Shown in pieces: positions 1 through 8,199 of a stretch of 64,000 bases of DNA. Location: assembly GCF_013204855.1 (NCBI RefSeq), contig NZ_JABMKZ010000032.1, positions 1 to 64,000 of the forward strand, given 5' to 3'. Both the position numbers and the translations under genes were made by a program. Under the pieces are notes generated by a model, which did no database searches, had not been told where the DNA came from, and saw only the letters and a program-made list of their open reading frames with translations. Numbering within the stretch: the stretch's first letter is position 1; each line of letters begins with the position of its first letter. The DNA comes from Paenibacillus alba (GTDB lineage: Bacteria; Bacillota; Bacilli; Paenibacillales; NBRC-103111).

Positions 1-98
1 CATTTTGTATGGACACTTTCCATCCCTCGCTACATGGTTTTTCTTTATTATACTAAAAATTCAATATTATAGGGGAGGAATTCGAGTTGTTCGACAGT

Positions 99-480
99 CT
101 CTTTTCGGCAGGCTCAGAGCGGGTTCGATGCTGCCACCCTCCGGAGACGGCCTTTTTGGCAGGCTCAGCGTACTTTCGCGGGGATGCAGCCTTCTTCGCA
201 CGTTGAGACTGCTTTTTCGGCAGGCTCAACGCGGGTTCGATGCTGTTACCCTCCGGAGACAGCCTTTTTGGCAGGCTCAGCGTACTTTCGCGGGGATGCA
301 GCCTTCTTCGCGCGTTGAGACTGCTTTTTCGGCAGGCTCAGCGCGGGTTCGATGCTGTTACCCGCCGGAGACGGCCTTTTTGGCAGGCTCAGCGTACTTT
401 CGCGGGGATGCAGCCTTCTTCGCGCATTGAGACTGCTTTTTCGGCAGGCTCAGCGCGGGTTCGATGCTGCCACCCTCCAA
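99..480. repeat. 112-base tandem repeat array (family A), about 3.4 copies
   Basis: The landmark GCAGGCTCA recurs at 108, 220, 332 and 444, an exact 112-base period. A second GGCAGGCTCAGCG lies 51 bases after each landmark in the three full units, so spacing alternates 51 and 61. Copies differ at only a few bases. Long open frames run through it on both strands, but they have no convincing ribosome site and are frame-dependent by-products of the repeat, so it is treated as non-coding. Confidence 0.9.
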
Positions 481-583
481 GACAGCCCCTATTTTTAATT
501 TTTTCATAAAAAAGATCAAATAGTAGTTCTGAATAACCATTGACATAGTACAATAGACCTACAAACATCAAGGAGCACTCCGC

Positions 584-1033
584 ATGTCACACTTAAATAA
601 GCGCTCCAGCTTCCGATTAAATCTTCAAATTCCTTTATCTGCTCTATTCAAAATTATCGGTATCAAAAATAAGGCAGCAGACACGAAACACTCCAAAATC
701 ATGATCAAGGATATCAGCGCTGGCGGCATTCGCATCCATACACCGCTGAATTTGCCGATGGATATGAATCTGCTGTTGGAGTTCACTTTTCTACTTTTTC
801 ATCAAGAAATGAAAGTGCTTGGTATCATCAAGCGAAAAATGACGCTGGAAACAACGCTCTATGAGTACGGCATCGAATTCAGCATTGCAGATCCCCTCGT
901 GGAACAGCAGTTGATCCGGCACCTGATTCAATTGAGTACCCGGCTCAAAGACACGAATATGTTGGCCAACTGCAGCTTCTGTTCGGATGAAGATATGGCG
1001 GATATTTTATCTACGACATACGAAATTACATAG
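584..1033 (+). CDS. PilZ-domain protein, likely c-di-GMP binding
   Basis: A 149-residue protein consisting essentially of one PilZ domain. The two c-di-GMP contact motifs are visible: RxxxR at R7-R11 near the N-terminus and DxSxxG at D43, S45 and G48. PilZ proteins change conformation on binding cyclic di-GMP and act on motility, exopolysaccharide or envelope functions; which one cannot be told here. AAGGAG lies 8 bases before the ATG. The stop overlaps tail-to-tail by 8 bases with the next gene on the other strand. An HD-GYP protein at 13-14.6 kb is a possible c-di-GMP hydrolase partner. Confidence 0.85.
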   Translation: MSHLNKRSSFRLNLQIPLSALFKIIGIKNKAADTKHSKIMIKDISAGGIRIHTPLNLPMDMNLLLEFTFLLFHQEMKVLGIIKRKMTLETTLYEYGIEFSIADPLVEQQLIRHLIQLSTRLKDTNMLANCSFCSDEDMADILSTTYEIT

Positions 1034-1517
1034 CAGCAGCCAACTTCTGAACAAACTGCTCTAAATAACGTTGATCTGTTTCGTCAAATCGGCTTAGCTT
1101 CGGGCTATCGATATCCAGCACCCCGATAAGCTCGTCGCCCAGCAGGATCGGCACTACAATCTCGGATTGTGAAGCCGCGTCACAGGCAATATGACCGGGG
1201 AAAGCTTGCACATCCGGCACCAGCACCGTTTCCCTGCGTTCCGCAGCTGTTCCACATACCCCTTTGCCCAAGGGAATCCGAACACATGCCGGAAGCCCTT
1301 GAAAGGGCCCAAGGACAAGCTCCTTCTTCTCATTCGACTGGTCGATCAAATAGAAACCTACCCAATTCACTTCGCTTAGAAACTGCCCAAGCAGGGCTGC
1401 CGCATTCGCCAAATTGGCAATACGATTCGGTTCATCATGTATCAAAGCTTCAACTTGCTGAATCAGCAAGGCATATTGTTCTTCCCTTGTGCCTTCATAG
1501 CTTCCTTGAGCAAACAT
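1026..1517 (-). CDS. msrC: Free methionine-(R)-sulfoxide reductase, GAF fold (fRMsr)
   Basis: A 163-residue single GAF domain of the YtsP/MsrC family, which reduces free L-methionine-(R)-sulfoxide with thioredoxin. The three redox cysteines are present at C78, C88 and C112, and the 10/24 spacing equals that of the E. coli enzyme. ATG at 1517 was chosen; an in-frame TTG lies immediately upstream, and GAAGGA serves either. A cytoplasmic oxidative-damage repair role follows from the family. Confidence 0.88.
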   Translation of the reverse strand: MFAQGSYEGTREEQYALLIQQVEALIHDEPNRIANLANAAALLGQFLSEVNWVGFYLIDQSNEKKELVLGPFQGLPACVRIPLGKGVCGTAAERRETVLVPDVQAFPGHIACDAASQSEIVVPILLGDELIGVLDIDSPKLSRFDETDQRYLEQFVQKLAAAM

Positions 1518-1594
1518 CAAGTATCATCCTTCTTCCTCTTACATAGTTAGCCTCTCTATCATACCAAAAACGGCCTCCTCTCGCCAAAATGCAA

Positions 1595-1630
1595 AAAAAG
1601 ACAGCAGGCCTTGTGCGCCAGCTGTCTTTT
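1595..1630. terminator. Bidirectional rho-independent terminator
   Basis: AAAGACAGC and GCTGTCTTT form a 9-base-pair stem around a GC-rich loop, with A-run and T-run flanks. It directly follows the stop of araD on the minus strand and lies beyond the 5' end of the msrC gene. Confidence 0.8.
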
Positions 1631-1633
1631 GCC

Positions 1634-2323
1634 TTATTTTTGCCCATAATAGGCGCTTGCTCCGTGCTTTCTCAGAAAATGCCGATCAAGCAGCGTCTGG
1701 TCCATAGGTTGAGACGATGGATTCAAGGTAAAGGTGCGATAGCCGATCTTCGCAACCTCTTCCAGCACAACCGCGTTGTGAACCGCGTTATGCGGATCTT
1801 GGCCCCAGCTGAAAGGAGCGTGGCCATTCACCAGAACACTCGGCACCATCGCCGGGTCCAAATCCTTGAAAGTCTCGATGATGACATTGCCTGTCTCCAG
1901 CTCATAAGCGCCTTTAATCTCTGTCTCTGTCATCAGACGTGTGCAGGGCACCTCGCCGTAGAAGTAATCCGCATGTGTTGTCCCGAGTGCCGGAATGCCT
2001 CTTCCCGCCTGTGCCCAACTGGTCGCCCAAGGAGAATGCGTATGCACAATGCCGCCAATGGCTGGGAACGCGCGATACAACGCCAAATGCGTGGGTGTAT
2101 CCGAGGATGGCCTTAGCCTTCCTTCCACGATTTTCCCATCCAAATCAACAACGACAAGGTCTTCCGCCTTCAAGTCTTCGTATGGAACACCGCTGGGCTT
2201 AATGACGACGAGGCCTTGCTCGCGGTCAATTCCACTCACATTGCCCCAGGTAAAGGTAACGAGCCGATAGGTCGGCAAATCCAAATTTGCTTCCAGTACT
2301 GCCTGCTTCAAGCTCTCCAGCAC
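1634..2323 (-). CDS. araD: L-ribulose-5-phosphate 4-epimerase
   Basis: A 229-residue class II aldolase-family protein that interconverts L-ribulose-5-phosphate and D-xylulose-5-phosphate, the last dedicated step of L-arabinose use. Zinc ligands H94, H96 (motif HTHSPWA) and H168 (NGHAPFSWG), and D75 in SSDTPTH, match the E. coli AraD pattern. Full family length. The start is GTG with GGAAGG about 11 bases upstream. No araA or araB is adjacent, so the gene stands alone here. Two AraR-like palindromes sit just upstream. Confidence 0.93.
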   Translation of the reverse strand: MLESLKQAVLEANLDLPTYRLVTFTWGNVSGIDREQGLVVIKPSGVPYEDLKAEDLVVVDLDGKIVEGRLRPSSDTPTHLALYRAFPAIGGIVHTHSPWATSWAQAGRGIPALGTTHADYFYGEVPCTRLMTETEIKGAYELETGNVIIETFKDLDPAMVPSVLVNGHAPFSWGQDPHNAVHNAVVLEEVAKIGYRTFTLNPSSQPMDQTLLDRHFLRKHGASAYYGQK

Positions 2324-2344
2324 GCCATCTCAACACCTTCCGAT

Positions 2345-2390
2345 AAAATGTACGTATAATAAATCATTATACGCTTGTACGTACATGTTA
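2345..2390 (-). promoter_or_regulatory. Paired AraR-like operators upstream of araD
   Basis: Two TGTACGTA palindromes occur 27 bases apart between centres: ATGTACGTATAA centred near 2353 and TTGTACGTACATG centred near 2380. The second closely matches the Bacillus subtilis AraR box core TTGTACGTACAA. Position just upstream of araD suggests arabinose-responsive repression by an AraR encoded elsewhere (inference). Confidence 0.65.
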
Positions 2391-2450
2391 TCTAGATGGC
2401 GGGAAAATAAAGTTCATTAGCTTCGACTTGTATGTACAGCTTGTATCAAA

Positions 2451-3677
2451 TTACGTATGAATAAGGGAGAAAATAATCGTCTTCCCGTCCGATTCCAGCC
2501 TAGTTTCAACAGAATAACTGCCAATTTGCTTCGTTGTAGTCTCCAGCTCACCTTTGGCAGCTGCACGCTCACAAGCGTCCGTAAATTGGCGATAGAAAAT
2601 ATCAGCATCATAGCCAAAAAGGAAATCTGTAAACTTGCGGATGCTCTCCATATTGCGTGCGATGGTTCCCTCATCCAAACGAAGCGTGACCCCATACGTT
2701 AGAAATTGCGGATCCAGCCATAACGACGCTTCATTACTATTGCGCTGTTCAAGCGTTGCTCCACTCATCGCAAGCCCTTTGGCTTCCGCATTTTTGAAAA
2801 GACGCAGCGTGGTTTCTTCCAGATCATAATTCGTCCCCCGCAGCTTGCCGGCTTCCTCCATTACCTCATAAGCCTGCAGCATCCGCTGGTCAGGGAAGAT
2901 AAGCTTCTTATAGCTGCCATCCTTCGTAGGGACCACTTTAATGAAATCGCTTCCACTATCTACGCTGAGGCGCTTGGACTTCGTCTGTAATCTGGTAATA
3001 ATTTGCAGCGCTTCCGCACGTGTCACATCACGCCCCACACCGAAATAGCCGTTCGGATATCCCTCCATAATGCCTTTTGTCATAACTTCCCCGATGAATC
3101 TCTGCTGTCTGGACGTTGCGCTTTGCAGATCGCCGAACTTGGAAGCAGCTTTGAGACTATAGACTTCATCTTCCAAATACTCGGTTTCCTTAAGCAAATA
3201 ATATAAAATCTCCGCTACGTCTTCACGTTTCAGCTTCGCCTTATAGTCACTGAATTGACCTTTGCTTATAAAATGAAGATCACTAGCCAAATCCAAGTAA
3301 GGCTTCGCCCAATAGCCAACCATGCTTGGCTTGAACGTAAAATCCCGATAATCCTGCTGCAAAATGCTCTGATTGCCTGCGCTTAAAGCTTGCAGAAAGC
3401 TGGATTTCCATTTGCGCTCGCCATTTGGATATTTATCTGTAAAAGCGAGCAGCACAATTTTCACGAATTGGTCAGCCGTGACCGAATCATCTGGTCGGAA
3501 AGTTCCATCCGGAAACCCGTCCAGCAGCCCTTGCTGGGCCATTTGGCTAATTGTCTGCTCCGCCCAGTGTCCTCTTATATCCGTCAAACCTGCGGCCTCA
3601 CTCTTCCCTAATCCGACACCTATTGTCATTACGCAACAAATCGTTGCAATTGCCATCCATTTCTTCCAATACCGCAT
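2451..3677 (-). CDS. S-layer-homology (SLH) domain secreted protein
   Basis: A 408-residue protein with a Sec signal peptide (positive N-terminus, hydrophobic stretch to about residue 24, cleavage near SEA-AG). SLH repeats follow: one starting at LTDIRGHWAEQ with GFPDGTFRPDDSVT, a degenerate middle repeat, and a third with GYPNGYFGVGRDVTRAE around residue 210. SLH triplets bind pyruvylated secondary cell-wall polymer. The C-terminal 170 residues match no family I recognise. GGAG lies 8 bases before the ATG. Confidence 0.88.
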   Translation of the reverse strand: MRYWKKWMAIATICCVMTIGVGLGKSEAAGLTDIRGHWAEQTISQMAQQGLLDGFPDGTFRPDDSVTADQFVKIVLLAFTDKYPNGERKWKSSFLQALSAGNQSILQQDYRDFTFKPSMVGYWAKPYLDLASDLHFISKGQFSDYKAKLKREDVAEILYYLLKETEYLEDEVYSLKAASKFGDLQSATSRQQRFIGEVMTKGIMEGYPNGYFGVGRDVTRAEALQIITRLQTKSKRLSVDSGSDFIKVVPTKDGSYKKLIFPDQRMLQAYEVMEEAGKLRGTNYDLEETTLRLFKNAEAKGLAMSGATLEQRNSNEASLWLDPQFLTYGVTLRLDEGTIARNMESIRKFTDFLFGYDADIFYRQFTDACERAAAKGELETTTKQIGSYSVETRLESDGKTIIFSLIHT

Positions 3678-3926
3678 CTTTCATTCTCCGCTTCTCCATG
3701 ATTTTTTGGACATTAAACTGTGCCATCCTCTAGGATAAGCCTTCTAATATGCTTTGAGAACAGGCTTAAAGCCTAGTCATGAGCACGTCCAAGCACTACC
3801 GAATTCGGGACTATTGCCGCATAGACGCTGCTAATCAAGGATTCTTACCACTTTGATCCATTGACGCTATCCAGATTCGTGTGTCACTATCAAATAAAAG
3901 GCTGTTAAGGAAAGGAGTGCTGGACA

Positions 3927-4730
3927 ATGGATTTCCAACAACTTATATCACTTATTCCGCTTATGGCGCATATCGAAGTACATGCTTCTTCACATACGTT
4001 TGAATGTCCGCCCAAGCATCACCAGTTAATCATTGTTCGCAGCGGCCATATCCAGATCCATTTGCTGCAGCAGGCACCGATCGTTTGCGCCCAAGCTTAC
4101 GCTTTCCATCCCGAGCAAGGGACTTATGCCATCCAAGTACCCAAGACAAGAGCTGCCGAGTACATTCTCATCACCTATCGCATGCTGCCCGAGGACTATC
4201 CTTGGACACTTCGCGGTCCTCTGACTACCCTGAGTGAATTTAAAATTCATTACATGATCGACGAGCTTATACGTACAACTCATGATATTCATCCCCTGAA
4301 TTTGGAGGAGGAAGCAGCTCATCAGTTTCGCAAACGGATGATGCTGGAGCGCATCCTGTTCATATACCTTTACGAATCCCACCTCTCAGAAGAAAAGAAA
4401 TCGGCTGCCGTATCCATCGAAGAGACACTTTCCTATATTAATGAACATTATATGGTCGAGCTCACCCTCCCCATGCTGGCTAGGCGTGCGGCGATGAGCG
4501 TAGGCTATTTTACGGTTCTTTTTAAAAAGAAAACCGGTACTACCCTCATGGACTACTTGTACGACCTGCGCATTGAGAAAGCGAAAAAAATGTTCCAACA
4601 GACCGATTTGCTGGCCAAAGAGGTCGCGCAGCGCGTAGGTTTTATTGATTATTTTCATTTCAGCAAAGTTTTCAAAAAGAAAACAGGCTTTTCGCCTCGT
4701 GTCTATCTCCAACGCCAAAAAGAAATCTAG
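3927..4730 (+). CDS. AraC-family transcriptional regulator, probably of the adjacent iron importer
   Basis: A 267-residue protein. The N-terminal 150 residues are a divergent cupin-like sensing region. The C-terminal 100 carry the two helix-turn-helix motifs of the AraC family (around VELTLPMLARRAAMSVGYF and VAQRVGFIDYFHFSKVFKK). It lies directly upstream of a siderophore-type uptake operon in the same orientation, the arrangement of Btr and FeuABC in B. subtilis, where the regulator senses iron-siderophore. GGAG precedes the ATG. The ligand is not predictable. Confidence 0.85.
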   Translation: MDFQQLISLIPLMAHIEVHASSHTFECPPKHHQLIIVRSGHIQIHLLQQAPIVCAQAYAFHPEQGTYAIQVPKTRAAEYILITYRMLPEDYPWTLRGPLTTLSEFKIHYMIDELIRTTHDIHPLNLEEEAAHQFRKRMMLERILFIYLYESHLSEEKKSAAVSIEETLSYINEHYMVELTLPMLARRAAMSVGYFTVLFKKKTGTTLMDYLYDLRIEKAKKMFQQTDLLAKEVAQRVGFIDYFHFSKVFKKKTGFSPRVYLQRQKEI

Positions 4731-4735
4731 TAATA

Positions 4736-4767
4736 AGACATGTCTATTCTACATCACAGACATGTTC
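4736..4767 (+). promoter_or_regulatory. 22-base-spaced direct repeat, candidate AraC-protein site
   Basis: AGACATGTCT at 4736 and AGACATGTTC at 4758 are direct repeats exactly 22 bases (two helical turns) apart, the geometry expected for an AraC-family activator. The halves are also partly palindromic, so a hairpin terminator for the araC-type gene is an alternative reading. It sits upstream of the Fur-type box. Confidence 0.5.
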
Positions 4768-4797
4768 TTACCTACAATTATTCGGTATGATCCCTAA

Positions 4798-4818
4798 TGA
4801 GAATAATAATCATTGTCA
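4798..4818 (+). promoter_or_regulatory. Fur box ahead of the iron importer
   Basis: TGAGAAT-A-ATAATCA matches the 7-1-7 inverted repeat TGATAAT-N-ATTATCA recognised by Fur, and extends to CATTGTCA. It lies 18 bases before the importer's first start codon, overlapping the likely 5' leader. Iron repression is the expected outcome. Confidence 0.78.
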
Positions 4819-4835
4819 CGGAGGGAATCATCCAC

Positions 4836-5810
4836 ATGAAGAACCGAATAACACGTCTTTGCTTTATCGCACTGATTAGCGTGTTTGCTATAAGCCTTGT
4901 CGCTTGTGGCAAAACGACCAATAATGAATCAGCTGCCTCCACAACAACGCCTGCGGCGAGTCAACAGCCCGCTACCCCGGCAAGCGGCAAAATTACCGTT
5001 CAAGATGCGACAGGAACCCTGGAATTGCCTAAAAAACCAGAGCGAGTGGTTGCTATGGAGTTCGGTTTCACGGATATCTTAGTATCCATTGGCGTGCAGC
5101 CTGTTGGCGTTGCCGATGATGGAAGCCCTGACTTATTCATGGATTCTGTTAAAAGCAAACTAGGTGCCTACAAGTCCGTTGGTTCCCGTTATGAGCCTAA
5201 CATCGAGTTGATCAGCTCCCTGAAGCCTGACTTGATCATCGTTGACATTAATAAGCATAAAAATGCGATCGAACAACTCAAAGGCATCGCCCCCGTTCTT
5301 GTCTTGGATGATTTCCAAGCAGACTACAATCAAATGTTGAAGAACGTAGCTATTATTTCCAAAGCTGTTGGCAAAGAAGAAGAAGGCAAGAAACGTATGG
5401 CCGAGCACCAAGCAACCGTTGAAACGTTGAAAAAGAAACTCGGTTCGACCAATTTGCGTGTGCTTCCAGCTGTAGTAAATCCTAAAGGATTTTTTGCACA
5501 TTCCGATCACGCTTATAGCGGTTCATTTTTGGCCATGCTGGGTTACACTGACCCGATTAAGAATGCAACAGCTTATCCGCAAATTACGTTAGAGCAGTTG
5601 GCTGAAGCGAATCCTCAAGTTCTGTTCTTGCTGCCAACCGAAAAAGAAACGATTGTTAAGCAGTGGGAAACGAATCCGCTTTGGCAAAAAATCGACGCTG
5701 TAGCGAACAAAAAAGTCTACACCGTTGAACGACGTGACTGGTCTCTTTCCCGGGGGATGCTCGGATCCGAGAAAATCCTTGAAGATCTTGTGAAGAATAT
5801 GGGGCAATAA
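4836..5810 (+). CDS. Iron-chelate ABC transporter substrate-binding lipoprotein
   Basis: A 324-residue cluster-8 (FecB/FhuD-type) solute-binding protein. It has a lipoprotein signal with lipobox LVAC near residue 24 and a Ser/Thr/Ala/Pro linker. The fold is recognisable from ITVQDATGTLELPKKPERVV and LISSLKPDLIIVD. It should deliver ferric citrate or another ferric chelate to the membrane permeases that follow after 4 bases. The ATG was chosen because GGAGG lies 9 bases before it; an upstream in-frame ATG would place coding sequence in the Fur box. Ferric-dicitrate type (YfmC-like) is my best guess. Confidence 0.87.
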   Translation: MKNRITRLCFIALISVFAISLVACGKTTNNESAASTTTPAASQQPATPASGKITVQDATGTLELPKKPERVVAMEFGFTDILVSIGVQPVGVADDGSPDLFMDSVKSKLGAYKSVGSRYEPNIELISSLKPDLIIVDINKHKNAIEQLKGIAPVLVLDDFQADYNQMLKNVAIISKAVGKEEEGKKRMAEHQATVETLKKKLGSTNLRVLPAVVNPKGFFAHSDHAYSGSFLAMLGYTDPIKNATAYPQITLEQLAEANPQVLFLLPTEKETIVKQWETNPLWQKIDAVANKKVYTVERRDWSLSRGMLGSEKILEDLVKNMGQ

Positions 5811-5814
5811 TCCA

Positions 5815-6828
5815 ATGGAACATGCCTATAAGAAGCAGAGCCGAACCTGGCCTCTGCTCTTCCTTTTTTCTGCGTCCGTGCTTATTATGCTAGTGGGAAT
5901 TGTGTGCAGCTTAAAATGGGGCCAGTCGCACGTTTCGTGGCGAACACTATGGGAAGCCATCACCTTCCAAGGCAGTGACAAGGCTCACTTATATATCCAA
6001 ACCTTGCGTCTGCCCCGCGCACTAATGGCGTGTATCGTTGGCATTCAACTAGCGTTGGCAGGACTGCTTACCCAGCTTACGACTAAGAATCCGCTGGCTT
6101 CGCCGCACATTTTTGGCATTAATGCCGGAGCTGCCTTGGCCGTCGTGGTAGGGTTAGTCGCTTTGCCTCATTTCGGGAATTTCGGCTTGATCGGATTTGC
6201 CTTTGTTGGCGCAGCGCTCGGGGCTTTATTGGTCTGGTCCTTGGCAGGTACGGGGAACAAACAATATGTACGGCTGGCCTTGGCGGGGATCACCATTCAC
6301 TTCCTGCTGTCTTCTCTTACGGAAGGCTTCATCCTCATGAATCAACAGGCTACTGACAGCATGATTTTCTGGCTTGTGGGTTCGTTAAATCAAGCGGCTT
6401 GGAGTGATGTCCGGCTGATCCTGCCCTTTTTTATAGGCGGCGCATTGCTATTCAGCTTGATGCTCCCCTCTTTGCGGCTGCTTCTTCTTGATGATGAAAT
6501 TGCTGCCGGACTGGGCCAACGCATCAATATCGTTCGCGGCATCAGCATCCTGCTGGTGATTGTTCTGGCTGGCTCTGCTGTTGCTTTGTGCGGACCTATT
6601 GGCTTCGTCTGCCTTATCGTTCCGCACATTGCGCGTGCTTTGGTTGGCTCGAATCTAACGATTCTCGGGCCATTCACCGCCGTTCTTGGGGGCATTTTAC
6701 TGCTATATGCAGACTTCCTCAGTCGGTTTATTGCTTTCCCCTTCGAATCGCCTGTCGGTATCGTGACAGCTGCTGTGGGTGCGCCCTACTTTATCTATTT
6801 GGCGCGCAAGCAAGGAGGTGCACGATGA
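5815..6828 (+). CDS. FecCD-family permease, subunit 1
   Basis: A 337-residue integral membrane protein with about nine to ten predicted helices, typical of BtuC/FhuB/FecC permeases. Family landmarks are LRLPRALMACIVG, ATKNPLASPHIFG-like (TTKNPLASPHIFGINAGA), and GPIGFVCLIVPHIAR, the loop that contacts the ATPase. It starts 4 bases after the binding protein stop. Its stop overlaps the next start as ATGA, so the two permeases are translationally coupled. Confidence 0.9.
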   Translation: MEHAYKKQSRTWPLLFLFSASVLIMLVGIVCSLKWGQSHVSWRTLWEAITFQGSDKAHLYIQTLRLPRALMACIVGIQLALAGLLTQLTTKNPLASPHIFGINAGAALAVVVGLVALPHFGNFGLIGFAFVGAALGALLVWSLAGTGNKQYVRLALAGITIHFLLSSLTEGFILMNQQATDSMIFWLVGSLNQAAWSDVRLILPFFIGGALLFSLMLPSLRLLLLDDEIAAGLGQRINIVRGISILLVIVLAGSAVALCGPIGFVCLIVPHIARALVGSNLTILGPFTAVLGGILLLYADFLSRFIAFPFESPVGIVTAAVGAPYFIYLARKQGGAR

Positions 6829-7823
6829 AACCGACCTCTCACGGAGTGTGGAAAAGAGCTCTCCCTTTAGTCATCACCTTCGCCGTTATGCTAATGTTGG
6901 CACTTATTTATGCCCATGTAGGGGCTGTTCGTATCCCGTATGGCGATGTCTGGGCGGGACTTACAGATGCGAAGCATCCTTCTTATTTCATTATTCATCA
7001 GGTACGTTTGCCCCGTCTCTTGGTGGGCATTCTAGCTGGCTTCGGGTTAGCTGTTGGCGGAGCGATTCTGCAAGGTATCGTCAGAAATCCACTGGCAAGC
7101 CCTGATGTTATCGGCATTACCAAAGGAGCCGGATTCATGGCCGCAGCGGTCATCTTTCTCTTCCCGAAGTCGCCAAGCTATCTGCTGCCTATCGCAGCAT
7201 TTGCCGGGGCCGTGCTGGCCTTTCTTCTGCTCCTGATGCTCAGCAGACGGTTAACGCTCCGCCCTTCCTCCCTTGCTTTGGTTGGCGTTGCCATTGGAAC
7301 GGTGTTTCAGGCTGGCACACAGTACCTGATCGTTAGGCATCCCAGCGATATTAACATGGCGCTGCTCTGGCTGTCCGGCAGCTTGTGGAGTCGCAGCTGG
7401 CACGATGTGTACTCGCTGCTGCCGTGGATCGCCGTGCTGCTCCCCATCGTGTGGGCGAGCTATGCCAAGCTGAATGTCTTCCAGCTTGGCGATGACATCA
7501 CCGCTTCGCTTGGGCTTCACATCGCGAGGCAGCGCTTCTGGCTGCTGCTGCTCGCCGTTGCCCTTGCGGGCATCTCCGTGTCCGCCGTGGGCGCGATCGG
7601 CTTCATCGGCCTGATCGCCCCGCACATTGCGCGGAGCATCGTCGGCGGCCGGCATCAGTGGCTCATCCCGCTGGCGGCTCTGATCGGCGCGGATCTGATG
7701 CTGCTGGGCGACCTGCTTGGGCGCATCATCATCATCCCGCGCGAAGTGCCCGTGGGCATTATGACCGCCGTCATCGGCGCGCCTTATTTCCTCTACCTGC
7801 TTCGGAAGGAACGCCGAAGGTGA
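6825..7823 (+). CDS. FecCD-family permease, subunit 2
   Basis: A 332-residue paralogue of the preceding permease, with VRLPRLLVGILAG, RNPLASPDVIGITKGA and GAIGFIGLIAPHIAR. AAGGAGG precedes the overlapping ATG. The last 400 bases are clearly more GC-rich than the start. No ATPase gene follows, so the importer must borrow one (as several B. subtilis siderophore systems borrow FhuC or YusV). Confidence 0.9.
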   Translation: MKPTSHGVWKRALPLVITFAVMLMLALIYAHVGAVRIPYGDVWAGLTDAKHPSYFIIHQVRLPRLLVGILAGFGLAVGGAILQGIVRNPLASPDVIGITKGAGFMAAAVIFLFPKSPSYLLPIAAFAGAVLAFLLLLMLSRRLTLRPSSLALVGVAIGTVFQAGTQYLIVRHPSDINMALLWLSGSLWSRSWHDVYSLLPWIAVLLPIVWASYAKLNVFQLGDDITASLGLHIARQRFWLLLLAVALAGISVSAVGAIGFIGLIAPHIARSIVGGRHQWLIPLAALIGADLMLLGDLLGRIIIIPREVPVGIMTAVIGAPYFLYLLRKERRR

Positions 7824-7903
7824 CGGGGTCTGCGAGTTGGCGTGGGGCGGTTCGCCGGCTCTACGGACACCCGGAAATCTGGTGAATTCCGGGTTACCTT
7901 GTG

Positions 7904-7930
7904 AAAACCTGCGAAAGTGCAGGTTTTTTT
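7904..7930 (+). terminator. Rho-independent terminator after the iron importer
   Basis: AACCTGC and GCAGGTT pair around a six-base GAAAGT loop and are followed by a seven-T run. It is also the first motif of the CCTGC/GCAGG repeat array, so one sequence serves two roles. Confidence 0.75.
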
Positions 7931-8087
7931 CATCTAAACCGCTTGAAAAGATGAAATACCTGCAATTATGCAGGTATTTCAGGTCTTTTTCCCCTCTCAT
8001 CGCGAAAAAGCCTTAAAAGCCTGCATAATCGCAGGAATTCACGGCTGGAGGTTAATTTAACAAGTAAAAAGATGCATAATCGCAGGT
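7908..8087. repeat. CCTGC-N6-GCAGG palindrome array (family B), locus 1
   Basis: Four short palindromes of the form CCTGC-N6-GCAGG (the last with GATGC as left arm) start at 7908, 7959, 8020 and 8071. Spacing is 51, 61 and 51 bases. The same motifs in the same order recur at 49.34-49.51 kb. The rest of the stretch up to about 8200 has no gene. Confidence 0.85.
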
Positions 8088-8199
8088 TTTTAAGGAGCAT
8101 ACAGAACCAAGCAGAACATAGACGCACCCGCAAACATAGCTCTTGCTAGCGCTGTTTCAGCAAATGATTGAATGCTTGTTGGAGCTTTGTACTCATTAT

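Noticed and set aside
5..571. Overlapping open frames on both strands within the 112-base repeat
   Set aside because: They follow the repeat, lack ribosome sites and read in several frames at once; the unit of 112 is not a multiple of 3.
4736..4767. Simple terminator of the araC-type gene
   Set aside because: The arms pair only over about 7 bases with no T run; the exact 22-base direct spacing favours a protein site, though this is not certain.
7251..8000. 249-codon open frame opposite the second permease
   Set aside because: Shadow of the GC-rich permease 3' half; the plus-strand permease is certain and the frame runs into the repeat.
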